The translations under genes and the position numbers were made by a program. 64,000 bases of DNA from Catenibacillus scindens (GTDB lineage: Bacteria > Bacillota > Clostridia > Lachnospirales > Lachnospiraceae), in contig NZ_JACHFW010000001.1 of assembly GCF_014202115.1 (NCBI RefSeq), forward strand, positions 310,001-374,000. Direction: 5' to 3'. This document shows positions 8,022 to 16,617 of this stretch, piece by piece (positions within the stretch are counted from its first letter, which is position 1; every line of letters begins with the position of its first letter). The notes below the pieces were generated by a model. That model was not told where the DNA came from. It ran no database searches and worked only from the letters and a program-made list of their open reading frames with translations.

Positions 8022-8684
8022 ATGAAATTTTTCCCAAAAGATCCCGGCAGCGCTATTACCCACTTTATCGGATGGCTTATGGCACTTTTGGCAGCTTTTC
8101 CCCTGATTCTTAAAGCTGCTTCCGCGCCGGACCCGGTCCACATTATATCTCTGACAATTTTTATTGTCAGTATGATCGCTTTATATGGCGCCAGCACTAT
8201 TTATCATTCCCTGGATATTAATAAAAAAGTAAACCAGAGACTAAAAAAGCTGGATCACATGATGATATTTGTCCTCATTGCGGGAACTTACACTCCCGTG
8301 TGTGTCATTGCTATCCGGGGAACTTTAGGCTTTGGTATGCTCGCCCTCATATGGGGCATCGCGGTTCTCGGAATTATTTTTAAAGCCATCTGGGTCAATT
8401 GCCCCAAATGGGTATCCTCCGTTCTTTATATCGGTATGGGATGGACCTGTCTGCTGGCTTTTACAACGATACTTCATTCCCTGCCCCGGAGCGCTTTTTT
8501 GTGGCTTTTGGCCGGAGGAATTATTTATACAGTGGGCGGTATCATCTACGCCCTGAAACTGCCGATTTTTAACGGACGGCATAAATATTTCGGCTCCCAT
8601 GAAATTTTTCATCTCTTTGTCATGGGCGGAAGTTTCTGCCACTTTATCGTCATGTATATGCTTGCGGCCATGCCTATCCACTAA
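8022..8684 (+). CDS. Hemolysin III family membrane protein (TrhA/YqfA)
   Basis: The 220-residue protein has about seven hydrophobic segments and the conserved residues of the hemolysin-III/PAQR-like family: STIYHS, DHMMIFVLIAGTYTP in the middle, and HEIFHLFVMGGSFCHF near the C-terminus. These His and Asp residues could bind a metal in the membrane. Bacterial relatives have been linked to membrane homeostasis; the hemolysin name reflects early work and does not establish toxicity. ATG 8022 is preferred over an upstream in-frame start because GGAAGGTG lies directly before it. A strong terminator follows. It stands alone between divergent and convergent neighbours. Confidence 0.9.
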   Translation: MKFFPKDPGSAITHFIGWLMALLAAFPLILKAASAPDPVHIISLTIFIVSMIALYGASTIYHSLDINKKVNQRLKKLDHMMIFVLIAGTYTPVCVIAIRGTLGFGMLALIWGIAVLGIIFKAIWVNCPKWVSSVLYIGMGWTCLLAFTTILHSLPRSAFLWLLAGGIIYTVGGIIYALKLPIFNGRHKYFGSHEIFHLFVMGGSFCHFIVMYMLAAMPIH

Positions 8685-8750
8685 CCCATCGGATGGGAAA
8701 AGAAATTTTCCACCATCCGATTACCGCGATAACCCGTCATACCGCAAAAT

Positions 8751-8790
8751 ACCGCCGCTGTTTTTCTCAGACAGCGGCGGTCTGTTTTTT
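8751..8790 (+). terminator. Intrinsic terminator of the hemolysin-III gene
   Basis: ACCGCCGCTGT (8751-8761) pairs with ACAGCGGCGGT (8771-8781), followed by CTGTTTTTT. The T-run overlaps the stop codon of the convergent SpoIIE-type gene at 8789-8791. Confidence 0.88.
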
Positions 8791-9952
8791 AATAGTAAAA
8801 AATTTCTACATTCTTTTCGATAGCTTCCATAGCCTCCTTTAACTGCTCCACAATATTTTTTCGCACACTGATCTCCGGAACAACATGGGTTTGAGCATTA
8901 TTCACAGCCGTCCCCACAAAGAGGCGAAGCACCGTACATTCTTCAATAAGCATCTGGGTCAGCCGGGCAGCCCCATTATTTTCATCCAGGGCAATAAAGA
9001 AATCCCCATCCACTTCATCGCTGGCATAAATTTTCAACATCTGTAATGTTTTATTTAAGGTCAGTACCCCTTCCGTCACCAGATCCAGCCCTTCAATGGA
9101 GGATGTGGGTGGAACTTCCGGGCTTCCATCCATATTATTGTGGATAGGCTTATTTAAAAAGCGGGAAGCAATCTTCGCTGTCGTCCCCCCACAGACCACT
9201 TTTTTGCCGTCACTTTCCATAAAAGCCCGCATTATCTTTATATCGTCGTCCATATCCCTGGGCGGCCCGGTAAAAATATTGACAACCTTCTGCTCCATCA
9301 CATGGGCCACCGCCACAGTGGTGTCATCGCCAGGACGCTGCATATACAAATCATCACATGCCTGAGAGAGCATGGCGGTAAGTCTTGAGGCCGACAGTGT
9401 TTTTTTTGAACATTTGACCGCATACTCCGCTACGCTGTCCCACGTCCAGCCAAAGTTAAGGATTTCCCCCACGCCGGCGTAAATGGCGCCATCGCTCATC
9501 AGCACAAAACAATCGCCGGGCTGAACTTTAAACCAGCACTCACGGATCTTTTTACCATCAATCTCCCTGACAGTAAATGGAATCTGGGCCAACTCCCTCT
9601 TTCTTATAAAAACACAGGATGGATTCTCAAATTCCACCACATAAGCATCCCCGTTGTGAAAGATCTGCAAAATACTAAATGTTGAATAGGCTACCTGCCG
9701 CACACTGCAGATAGGCAGTGTCTTGGCAATGGTGGAAACCGCCTTGTCAACAGGCTCTCCGTAGGCAAACATCGTTCTCAGAATCTTAGATGTGAGGGTA
9801 GCCAGAATATTGGCCTTCACGCCGCTTCCCATACCGTCCGCGAGAATCACTACATCCGAATCCGGCATTTTTAAAATCTCAACTTTATCCCCGCACAATT
9901 CTTCTTTATACTTATTCAGGCTTTTCCACGCCATCTCCGTACTGACTTTCAC
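8789..9952 (-). CDS. SpoIIE-type PP2C phosphatase of the hydrogenase-associated type
   Basis: The 387-residue protein has an N-terminal SpoIIE-like PPM/PP2C phosphatase domain (about residues 1-230). Metal-binding aspartates are visible in VVILADGMGSG, FVLMSDGAIYAG and RPGDDTTVAVA. A further 150 residues contain KKVVCGGTTAKIASRFL and no domain I recognise; they may bind a regulator. Such phosphatases usually dephosphorylate anti-anti-sigma-like partners. Members with this tail are, from my knowledge, often encoded with clostridial [FeFe]-hydrogenase clusters. Here the nearest hydrogenase-like gene (13256) is separated by trkAH. The start is GTG 9952 with a GGGGG-type ribosome site. No membrane segment is present, unlike true SpoIIE. 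Confidence 0.85.
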   Translation of the reverse strand: MKVSTEMAWKSLNKYKEELCGDKVEILKMPDSDVVILADGMGSGVKANILATLTSKILRTMFAYGEPVDKAVSTIAKTLPICSVRQVAYSTFSILQIFHNGDAYVVEFENPSCVFIRKRELAQIPFTVREIDGKKIRECWFKVQPGDCFVLMSDGAIYAGVGEILNFGWTWDSVAEYAVKCSKKTLSASRLTAMLSQACDDLYMQRPGDDTTVAVAHVMEQKVVNIFTGPPRDMDDDIKIMRAFMESDGKKVVCGGTTAKIASRFLNKPIHNNMDGSPEVPPTSSIEGLDLVTEGVLTLNKTLQMLKIYASDEVDGDFFIALDENNGAARLTQMLIEECTVLRLFVGTAVNNAQTHVVPEISVRKNIVEQLKEAMEAIEKNVEIFYY

Positions 9953-10267
9953 TTGACGATTCCCCCTTAAAGTCTCCCTTTTTATGCTATTTTATCATAA
10001 AAATTTCTCAAAAAACAGTAATTAATAGGAATAATGTATAAACCTTTATGGAAGCCTTTACTATTTATTCAACTGTGCTATAATAGGAATGATATTTTAC
10101 AAAGGAATATGTTCTCACAGAAAGATTTAAGGCACACTGGCTCACGCCATTGGTTGTGTCTTTTTTCACGAAAAGAACATTTATGCGGCAGTTTGGCCAT
10201 CAGCCGCGGCCAGGTTGAACTGTTACATATTTACCGTTCATCTGTGAAGCTGTATGTGGAGGATGTT
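9953..10267 (+). promoter_or_regulatory. trkA promoter and structured leader
   Basis: A promoter TTTACT (10057-10062), 16 bases, TATAAT (10079-10084) gives a leader of about 175 bases before trkA. The leader contains ATGTTCT and AGAACAT arms enclosing a hairpin (ACAC-TGGC/GCCA-GTGT) followed by CTTTTTT near 10160-10167, which resembles a leader terminator. TGAACTGTTAC at 10216-10226 is one copy of a dispersed motif. I did not recognise a known riboswitch consensus. Confidence 0.45.
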
Positions 10268-11623
10268 ATGAACATTATTATTATTGGATGTGGCAAGGTA
10301 GGCGCCACCCTGGTGGAACAGTTGAGCGCTGAAAATCACAATATTGTCATTATTGACATACAGGAGTCCAAACTTGAAGCCATATCCAGCACTTATGACG
10401 TTATGACCCTGGCAGGCAACGGGGCCAGCTTTAATGTACAGCAGGAAGCCGGCGTAAGAAACGCCGATCTTCTCATCGCTGTCACCGGTTCTGACGAACT
10501 GAATCTGTTATGCTGCGTTATCGCCAAAAAAAGCGGCCACTGCAATACTATTGCCCGTGTCCGCAATTCGCTCTACAGTAAAGAAATCAGTTTTATCAAA
10601 CGCCAGCTTGGCATTTCCATGATCATTAACCCAGAGTTGACCACAGCTATGGAAATCGCCAAAATACTTCGTTTTCCTTCCGCCATCAAAATTGATACCT
10701 TCGCCAAAGGCCGGGCGGAGCTTCTGAAATTTAAGCTCAAGCCGGAATTTGGCCTTGGAAATATGACGGTGCAGGATATTTCCGACCGGCTCAAATGCAA
10801 TATTCTTGTATGCGGCGTAGAGAGGGGGGACGATGTTTTTATCCCCAACGGCAATTTTGTTTTACGGGATAACGACAGTGTGTCAATCATGGCTTCCCCG
10901 AAAGATACAGCGGAATTTTTTCGAAAAATCGGCGTTGTCAGTCACAGAGTCAAAACAGCTCTGATCATCGGCGGGGGGAAAGTCGGCTATTATCTTGCCG
11001 CTCAGCTTCTGGATATGGGCATCCGTGTTCGTATTATCGAACTGGATCGTGCCCGGTGTGAACAGTTGTCTGAACTTCTGCCAAAGGCCAACGTGATCTG
11101 CGGCGACGGCACAGACCAGTCTCTCCTTATGGAGGAAGGGCTTCCTTATGCCCAGTCTGTGATCTCCCTGACAGGCTTTGATGAAGAGAACCTTCTGCTC
11201 TCCCTCTTTGCCATGAAACATTCTTCAGCCAAAGTTGTCGCCAAAGTCAATCATATTGCCTTTAACGATATTATCGGCGGGCTGGACATTGGAAGTGTAA
11301 TCTATCCTAAATATCTGACGGCCAACAAGATCATCAAGTATGTCCGCGGAGCGCAAAATTCCATGGGGAGCAACGTGGAGACTTTATATAAGATCCTTAA
11401 TAACCAGGCGGAGGCGCTGGAATTTTCCATCCGCCAGGAGAGCGCCATAACCCAGACGCCTCTCATGGATTTGAACTTAAAGAGCGATCTTTTGATCTGC
11501 TGTATTAACCGAAACGGAAATATTATTATTCCAAGAGGCCAGGATTATATCCTTCCCGGAGATACCGTCATGGTTGTTACCACCCAGAAGGGCCTTCGGG
11601 ATATTAACGATATACTAAAATAA
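10268..11623 (+). CDS. trkA: TrkA potassium-uptake regulatory subunit
   Basis: The 451-residue cytoplasmic protein has the duplicated RCK layout of TrkA. The first RCK_N Rossmann unit is MNIIIIGCGKVGATLVEQL with the acidic strand end IVIIDIQ, followed by RCK_C. A second Rossmann unit begins TALIIGGGKVGYYLAAQL, ending with IIELDRARCE, followed by a second RCK_C. It binds NAD(H) or ATP and gates the TrkH channel. ATG 10268 follows GGAGGATGTT. The longer upstream frame is leader sequence. trkH follows after 131 bases containing a strong hairpin, so the pair is probably co-transcribed with possible differential expression. Confidence 0.96.
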   Translation: MNIIIIGCGKVGATLVEQLSAENHNIVIIDIQESKLEAISSTYDVMTLAGNGASFNVQQEAGVRNADLLIAVTGSDELNLLCCVIAKKSGHCNTIARVRNSLYSKEISFIKRQLGISMIINPELTTAMEIAKILRFPSAIKIDTFAKGRAELLKFKLKPEFGLGNMTVQDISDRLKCNILVCGVERGDDVFIPNGNFVLRDNDSVSIMASPKDTAEFFRKIGVVSHRVKTALIIGGGKVGYYLAAQLLDMGIRVRIIELDRARCEQLSELLPKANVICGDGTDQSLLMEEGLPYAQSVISLTGFDEENLLLSLFAMKHSSAKVVAKVNHIAFNDIIGGLDIGSVIYPKYLTANKIIKYVRGAQNSMGSNVETLYKILNNQAEALEFSIRQESAITQTPLMDLNLKSDLLICCINRNGNIIIPRGQDYILPGDTVMVVTTQKGLRDINDILK

Positions 11624-11675
11624 ACAAGGTTTTGTCCGCTATTTCCTGCGGCGTTACTATTCACAATCCCCTACA

Positions 11676-11720
11676 TGCCGCAGAGGTAAAACCTGCTCTC
11701 CAGGCTTTACCTCTGCGGCA
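11676..11720 (+). other. Perfect 15-bp inverted repeat between trkA and trkH
   Basis: TGCCGCAGAGGTAAA (11676-11690) pairs with TTTACCTCTGCGGCA (11706-11720). No T-run follows, so it is more likely an mRNA-processing or stability hairpin, or a leaky terminator, than a full terminator. Confidence 0.6.
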
Positions 11721-11754
11721 GATCAATTATAAAAATACATAAAGGACGATTGAC

Positions 11755-13194
11755 ATGAATTATTCCATTATCCGCTATATTCTCGGATGGATTTTTAACT
11801 TTCAGGCATTTGCCATGCTTTTTCCGGGAATCGTAGCGATCATTTACGGAGAAAATGAAGTCTGGGATTTTATTTTATGCATTATCCTCTGCGGGATCAT
11901 CGGCTTTGTGCTGACCCTAAAAAAACCAAAAAACCGGGTTTTTTTTGCAAGAGAAGGATTTGTGGCTGTAGCTTTAAGCTGGATCATTTTAAGTATCACC
12001 GGTGCGCTGCCTTTTATAATCAGCGGATGCATCCCAAATTTTGTTGACGCTGTTTTTGAAACTGTGTCTGGATTTACAACGACAGGTTCCAGTATCCTGT
12101 CCGATGTTGAAATCCTCCCCTACAGCGTCCTGTTTTGGCGCAGTTTTACTCACTGGCTGGGCGGTATGGGGGTACTTGTGTTTCTTCTGATGATCCTGCC
12201 CATGAACGGCGGCTATCAGATGTTCCTTATGAAGGCAGAGAGCCCTGGCCCGTCAGTGAGTAAGCTGGTTCCAAAAATCCGGACCACGGCAATGATTCTG
12301 TATGGCATTTATATGGCTATGACCATTGTCCAGATCATTCTTCTCCTAATCGGAGATATGCCTTTATTTGACGCCCTGTGTACCACCTTCGGAAGTGCGG
12401 GTACCGGCGGTTTCGGCATAAAAAATGACAGTATGGGCAGCTACTCTCCCTATATCCAGGTAGTTACCGGCGTCTTTATGATGCTCTTTGGGGTAAATTT
12501 TAATGTATACTTCCTGTTTTTAATGAAACGTCCCATACAGGCGCTGAAGTGTGAGGAAGCCCGGTGGTATATTGGGATTATCGCGGCCTCTACCGTGGCC
12601 ATCACTGTATTTATTACCAACATCTATGGTTCTGTGGGAACCGCTCTGAGACATGCTTTTTTCCAGGTGTCTTCCATTATAACCACCACCGGGTACGCCA
12701 CAACAGATTTTGACCTTTGGCCGGAAGTCCCGCGGGTGATCTTAGTCATGCTTATGTTTGTGGGCGCCTGCGCCGGAAGCACCGGCGGCGGCATTAAAGT
12801 ATCCCGCCTGATCATTCTCGTTAAGTCTGTGGGAAAGGAGTTAAAGCAGATCATCCATCCCAAAAACGTAAGAAAGATCCAGTTGGACGGCAAAGTGGTG
12901 GAGCATGAAACAGTTCGTTCCGTCAATGTGTTTATGGTGGCCTACTTTCTCATTTTCGCATTCTCAGTGCTTCTCATCAGCATTGACAATACCGACCTGG
13001 TCACCAACTTCACCGCTGTGGCCGCCACCTTTAACAATATCGGGCCTGGCCTTGGAATGGTGGGGCCAACGGGCAACTTCGGCATTTTTTCCGATTTTTC
13101 CACCCTCGTTCTGACTATCGACATGCTGGCCGGCCGCCTGGAAATCTTTCCTCTGCTAATCCTGTTTATGAGGGATACGTGGAAAAAGTTTTAA
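11755..13194 (+). CDS. trkH: TrkH/KtrB-type potassium channel subunit
   Basis: The 479-residue integral membrane protein forms the potassium-translocating subunit. Four pore repeats are recognisable by filter-like segments: SGFTTTGSSIL, FGSAGTGGFG, SSIITTTGYATTD and FNNIGPGLGMVG. The gating loop region between repeats contains GACAGSTGGGIKVSR. Hydrophobic helices occupy most of the chain and both ends are short. Together with TrkA this makes a complete Trk system. Length is typical for TrkH. The start at ATG 11755 follows AAAGGACGATTG. A long hairpin after the stop serves as terminator. Confidence 0.95.
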   Translation: MNYSIIRYILGWIFNFQAFAMLFPGIVAIIYGENEVWDFILCIILCGIIGFVLTLKKPKNRVFFAREGFVAVALSWIILSITGALPFIISGCIPNFVDAVFETVSGFTTTGSSILSDVEILPYSVLFWRSFTHWLGGMGVLVFLLMILPMNGGYQMFLMKAESPGPSVSKLVPKIRTTAMILYGIYMAMTIVQIILLLIGDMPLFDALCTTFGSAGTGGFGIKNDSMGSYSPYIQVVTGVFMMLFGVNFNVYFLFLMKRPIQALKCEEARWYIGIIAASTVAITVFITNIYGSVGTALRHAFFQVSSIITTTGYATTDFDLWPEVPRVILVMLMFVGACAGSTGGGIKVSRLIILVKSVGKELKQIIHPKNVRKIQLDGKVVEHETVRSVNVFMVAYFLIFAFSVLLISIDNTDLVTNFTAVAATFNNIGPGLGMVGPTGNFGIFSDFSTLVLTIDMLAGRLEIFPLLILFMRDTWKKF

Positions 13195-13211
13195 AACTAT
13201 CAGGATGATTT

Positions 13212-13257
13212 ATCGTAACTACTTAGCAGCATAGCTGAGTAGTTACGATTTATTTTT
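13212..13257 (+). terminator. Terminator of the trk operon
   Basis: ATCGTAACTACTTAGC (13212-13227) pairs with GCTGAGTAGTTACGAT (13234-13249) with one G-T wobble, followed by TTATTTTT. The arms resemble the dispersed GTAACNNTTCAG motif found elsewhere in the window. It probably also ends transcription of the convergent gene. Confidence 0.8.
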
Positions 13258-15004
13258 AATCCTGCTCATCGGACGAGATCAGATCCCCCAGCCGGGAAAG
13301 GATGATCTTCGTCTCCGCCGTCGTCTCCCCAAGGAGTCCGGCGATCTCCTGAGCCACCATCATCTGTTTGTCGATGACATCCTGGGCGCTTCCAACCATC
13401 TGCAGTTTCTTCTCATATTCCTTCTCCAGCCGTTCTTCGTCTTTGCTCACATCCTGCAAAATACATAAAAGCCCGTCCATATCTTCAATATAGACAATCG
13501 TCTCAAGAGTTTTAAGACCGTATTGTTTCAGATCCATCCGGCGACGGAGAATGTTGTGGTGATCTTTAAGAACTTCCTCAAATTCCTGAGTTTCCATGAT
13601 CTCAAACAAATAAGATTTCATGGCGTCCTCCTTGCTGATTCCGAAAAACTTCTGGGCCATCCGGTTAAATTCCAGGATTTTCAGATCGTTGTCAAGAATA
13701 AAGATAGCATTGGGGGTTGTCTCCATAACTACATTGGCCATAGAATGCGCTTTCTCATAGGCGTGGGGGAGACACATCTCCTGCTCCGCCTTACCCTGAA
13801 ACACGGCGATCGCCTTGTCCCGGCATGTGGGATAACCGCAGGCTCCGCAGTTGAGTTCCTGATCTTTATTATATTTGCCGGTAGCCTTTAAGATCACCTG
13901 GATCTGTTCTTCCGTAGGCATGTGATCTTTATTAGCACGGGAATAAAACATCTTCTCTATGTGAAGCTGTGGCGGGAAGGGGGCATAGCCCGGATCTTCG
14001 TATTCAATCTGCTGCTCCATATTCATCTTGGCCTTAAACCTGGAAACATGGAGACGATTAACTGCGGGACCGTTAATACATCCGCCCTCACACATATTTG
14101 CCTCAATAAAACAGTTTTCAAATTCTCCCCGCTCCATGCCGTCAAACAATTCCCGGCAGGCGCCAATTCCGTCTACAAATATCTTCCGGTACATCTGCGC
14201 CCCTCTGCCCGGCAGATTTTCTCCGGATACTGCCGCCTCATAATTTTTCATCACCGATGTGATCACGCCGTTTTGCACCGGGTAAAGGCGGTTGACTTTC
14301 GGATCCGGATTATCCATCTTCTGTATGCCGCACTGGCACAAATCAATATTTTCTCCGGCAAACCACTGTTCCAGCTCCTCAAAAGTAATAACTCCGTCCA
14401 CGTAGCCTCTGGTACGCACATCCCCTTCCGCTTCTTCTTTTTTAGCGATGCAGGGACCAATAAAAACAACTTTTGTATTTTTCCCGCAAAGCTCTTTGAT
14501 CAACATGCCATGAGCTACCATAGGGGAAACGACCGGCGCAAGGTAAGGGGTGAGATCAGGATAGTATTTTTCCACAAGATCATTGATGCTTGGACAGCAA
14601 GTAGTAATTATATTTTTCATTTTTCCCGCTTCCAGCAGCCGGCTGTATGCTGCTGTGACATAGGCAGCCCCTTCGGCCGTCTCGCGAACCTGATAAAATC
14701 CCAGTTTTTTCAAACCGTCAACCACCTGTCCCGGCTGACGGTACTTGAGTATCCCCAGATATGAAGGGGCCAGGGAAACAACCACCTTATCCCCCTGTTT
14801 CAGCCATACCTTAACCACATCCATATCGCTGGCAAATGTTTTAGCGTTCTGGGGACAGACTTCCAGACAGTGGCCGCACAGGACACAATATTCATTCATA
14901 ATCTGGGCCTGGGCGTTAGTGACGCGGATTGCCTTTACTGAACAAGAACGGACACATTTGTAACAATGTTTACAGCTTGCCGGCTTAAAATCAATAACCT
15001 TCAT
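13256..15004 (-). CDS. [FeFe]-hydrogenase-like sensor with PAS domain (HydS, group C type)
   Basis: The 582-residue protein begins with two ferredoxin clusters (CKHCYKCVRSC, CVLCGHCLEVC). An [FeFe]-hydrogenase catalytic-type domain follows: L1 TTCCPS with Cys136 and Cys137, L2 GPCIAKKEEA, and L3 NMCEGGCINGP, so the H-cluster cysteines are present. Next comes a four-Cys Fe-S motif (LNCGACGYPTC plus a later Cys), then a PAS domain (about 470-570) with TTPNAIFILDNDLKILEFN. This order matches the putative sensory group C enzymes, thought to report H2 or redox state. ATG 15004 is chosen over an upstream frame because GGAGG lies ten bases before it and it begins at the ferredoxin domain. The output partner is not adjacent. 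Confidence 0.88.
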   Translation of the reverse strand: MKVIDFKPASCKHCYKCVRSCSVKAIRVTNAQAQIMNEYCVLCGHCLEVCPQNAKTFASDMDVVKVWLKQGDKVVVSLAPSYLGILKYRQPGQVVDGLKKLGFYQVRETAEGAAYVTAAYSRLLEAGKMKNIITTCCPSINDLVEKYYPDLTPYLAPVVSPMVAHGMLIKELCGKNTKVVFIGPCIAKKEEAEGDVRTRGYVDGVITFEELEQWFAGENIDLCQCGIQKMDNPDPKVNRLYPVQNGVITSVMKNYEAAVSGENLPGRGAQMYRKIFVDGIGACRELFDGMERGEFENCFIEANMCEGGCINGPAVNRLHVSRFKAKMNMEQQIEYEDPGYAPFPPQLHIEKMFYSRANKDHMPTEEQIQVILKATGKYNKDQELNCGACGYPTCRDKAIAVFQGKAEQEMCLPHAYEKAHSMANVVMETTPNAIFILDNDLKILEFNRMAQKFFGISKEDAMKSYLFEIMETQEFEEVLKDHHNILRRRMDLKQYGLKTLETIVYIEDMDGLLCILQDVSKDEERLEKEYEKKLQMVGSAQDVIDKQMMVAQEIAGLLGETTAETKIILSRLGDLISSDEQD

Positions 15005-15107
15005 ATTATGTAAACCTCCATTTTTTACATTTCCGCCGCGGGTCAGCGCAAACGCGGCTTTGCAAAGAGCGCGGGCTAAAACTACTATTATTTTCTCATA
15101 AAGGCAC

Positions 15108-15152
15108 AAAAAAAACAAGAGACACCGGTAAATCTACTCACCGTATATCTCC
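15108..15152 (-). terminator. Terminator of the pst-phoU operon
   Basis: On the minus strand, a stem of GAGA-TAT-ACGGT with ACCG-GTG-TCTC is followed by TTG and eight T residues (plus-strand A-run 15108-15115). It lies about 55 bases after the phoU stop and before the hydrogenase-like gene. Confidence 0.8.
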
Positions 15153-15204
15153 TGTTTTATATAGCGGCAGGCCAGGCCGCCCATCCCTGATGGCTGAACT
15201 GTTA

Positions 15205-15858
15205 TTAATCTTCTTTATTTTCATGACCGCCGGTAATAGAATATTCTACCCATTCAGCAATATTCACAGCGTGATCGCCAATACGCTCAAAGTACTTGGC
15301 AGCCATTAAAAGATCCAGAGAACCTTCCGCTTCCACCTGCTGTGTGCGGATCATATCAATAATATCTTTTTTAATTTTTTCAAACAGTGTATCCACTGTA
15401 TCGTCTGATTTCATAACCTGGAGAGCCAGCTCATAATCATTGTTTACAAAAGATGTCACACTGTCTGTTACCATCTTTACTGTCGCCTGAGCCATCTCCC
15501 ACAGATGACCTTCACTCTCGCCCTGCTTTTCTTTACCGGAAATAAAACGGGATAAGTCCGCAATATCTGCTGCCTGATCGCCGATGCGTTCCATATCCGT
15601 GATCATTTTCAGAGCCGCCCCGATGCGTCTTAAATCAGAGGCCACCGGCTGCTGACGCAGGATCAGGTGCATACAGAGCTGTTCAATCTCCCGCTCTTTT
15701 TTATCAATGGCTTTTTCCTTTTCATCTACAGCTTCTTTTGAAGGATTTTCTTCCTGTAAAATATGAGCCGCCATAAAGATGGCTTCCTGACAGAGATTCC
15801 CCATCTCAACCAGAAGATTGTGAAGATTTTCCAACTCCTCATCATATTGTTTACGCAT
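15205..15858 (-). CDS. phoU: Phosphate-signalling protein PhoU
   Basis: The 217-residue all-helical cytoplasmic protein has the two tandem PhoU repeats. The metal-binding E/DxxxD motifs appear as ITDMERIGDQAADIADL in the first half and AAKYFERIGDHAVNIAEW in the second. PhoU restrains Pst transport and links the transporter to the PhoR kinase when phosphate is plentiful. It is the last gene of the pst operon: pstB ends directly at its start codon, with no spacer. A terminator follows. No phoP or phoR gene is in the window. Confidence 0.96.
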   Translation of the reverse strand: MRKQYDEELENLHNLLVEMGNLCQEAIFMAAHILQEENPSKEAVDEKEKAIDKKEREIEQLCMHLILRQQPVASDLRRIGAALKMITDMERIGDQAADIADLSRFISGKEKQGESEGHLWEMAQATVKMVTDSVTSFVNNDYELALQVMKSDDTVDTLFEKIKKDIIDMIRTQQVEAEGSLDLLMAAKYFERIGDHAVNIAEWVEYSITGGHENKED

Positions 15859-16611
15859 TTAACCGAACCTCCCTGTAATGTAGTCCTCAGTCCTCGGGTC
15901 CTCCGGCATAGAGAACATTTTTTCAGTATTACCGTACTCAATCATCTGACCCAGAAGGAAAAACGCGGTTTTGTCCGCAATACGGGCAGCCTGCTGCATG
16001 TTATGAGTAACGATAACGATAGTATAATCCTTTTTTAATTCGATTGCAAGGTCTTCGATTTTAGACGTTGAAATCGGGTCAAGGGCGGATGTAGGCTCAT
16101 CCATAAGAAGAACTTCCGGTTCTACCGCAAGGGCTCTGGCAATGCACAGACGCTGCTGCTGACCGCCAGAAATACCAAGAGCGCTCTTTTTAAGACGGTC
16201 TTTCACCTCATCCCAGATAGCTGCCTGGCGGAGGGATCTCTCTACGATTTCATCCAGCTTGGCCTTATTGCGAACACCGTGAGTTCTGGGGCCATAGGCA
16301 ATATTATCATAAATACTCATTGGGAATGGATTAGGTTTCTGGAAAACCATACCCACCCTCTTTCTGAGCCGGTTTACATCCATTTTTTTATCATAAATAT
16401 CTTCCCCGTCCAGACAGATCTTGCCGTCAATCTTACATCCCGGAACAAGATCATTCATACGGTTCAGAGATTTAAGCAATGTGGATTTACCACATCCACT
16501 GGGGCCGATAAAGGCAGTAATCTCTTTTTCGCCCATGTTAAGATTAACATTTTTCAGGGCATGAAAATCTCCATAATGAAGATTCATATTTTCAACTGTA
16601 ATTTTATCCAT
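15859..16611 (-). CDS. pstB: Phosphate ABC transporter ATPase PstB
   Basis: This cytoplasmic ATPase drives phosphate import. It has 250 residues, the usual PstB length. Walker A GPSGCGKS is at 36-43, the Q-loop lies in [21 protein letters not shown] (a PstB hallmark), the ABC signature is ISGGQQQR, Walker B is [13 protein letters not shown], and the switch His is in [13 protein letters not shown]. It starts six bases after the pstA stop and abuts phoU. The complete pstSCAB-phoU set indicates a functional high-affinity system under Pho control. Confidence 0.98.
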   Translation of the reverse strand: MDKITVENMNLHYGDFHALKNVNLNMGEKEITAFIGPSGCGKSTLLKSLNRMNDLVPGCKIDGKICLDGEDIYDKKMDVNRLRKRVGMVFQKPNPFPMSIYDNIAYGPRTHGVRNKAKLDEIVERSLRQAAIWDEVKDRLKKSALGISGGQQQRLCIARALAVEPEVLLMDEPTSALDPISTSKIEDLAIELKKDYTIVIVTHNMQQAARIADKTAFFLLGQMIEYGNTEKMFSMPEDPRTEDYITGRFG

Positions 16612-16617
16612 AATTCA

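Noticed and set aside
10085-10267. c-di-AMP (ydaO-type) riboswitch before trkA
   Set aside because: The leader is hairpin-rich but lacks the conserved core segments I would expect, and it is short.
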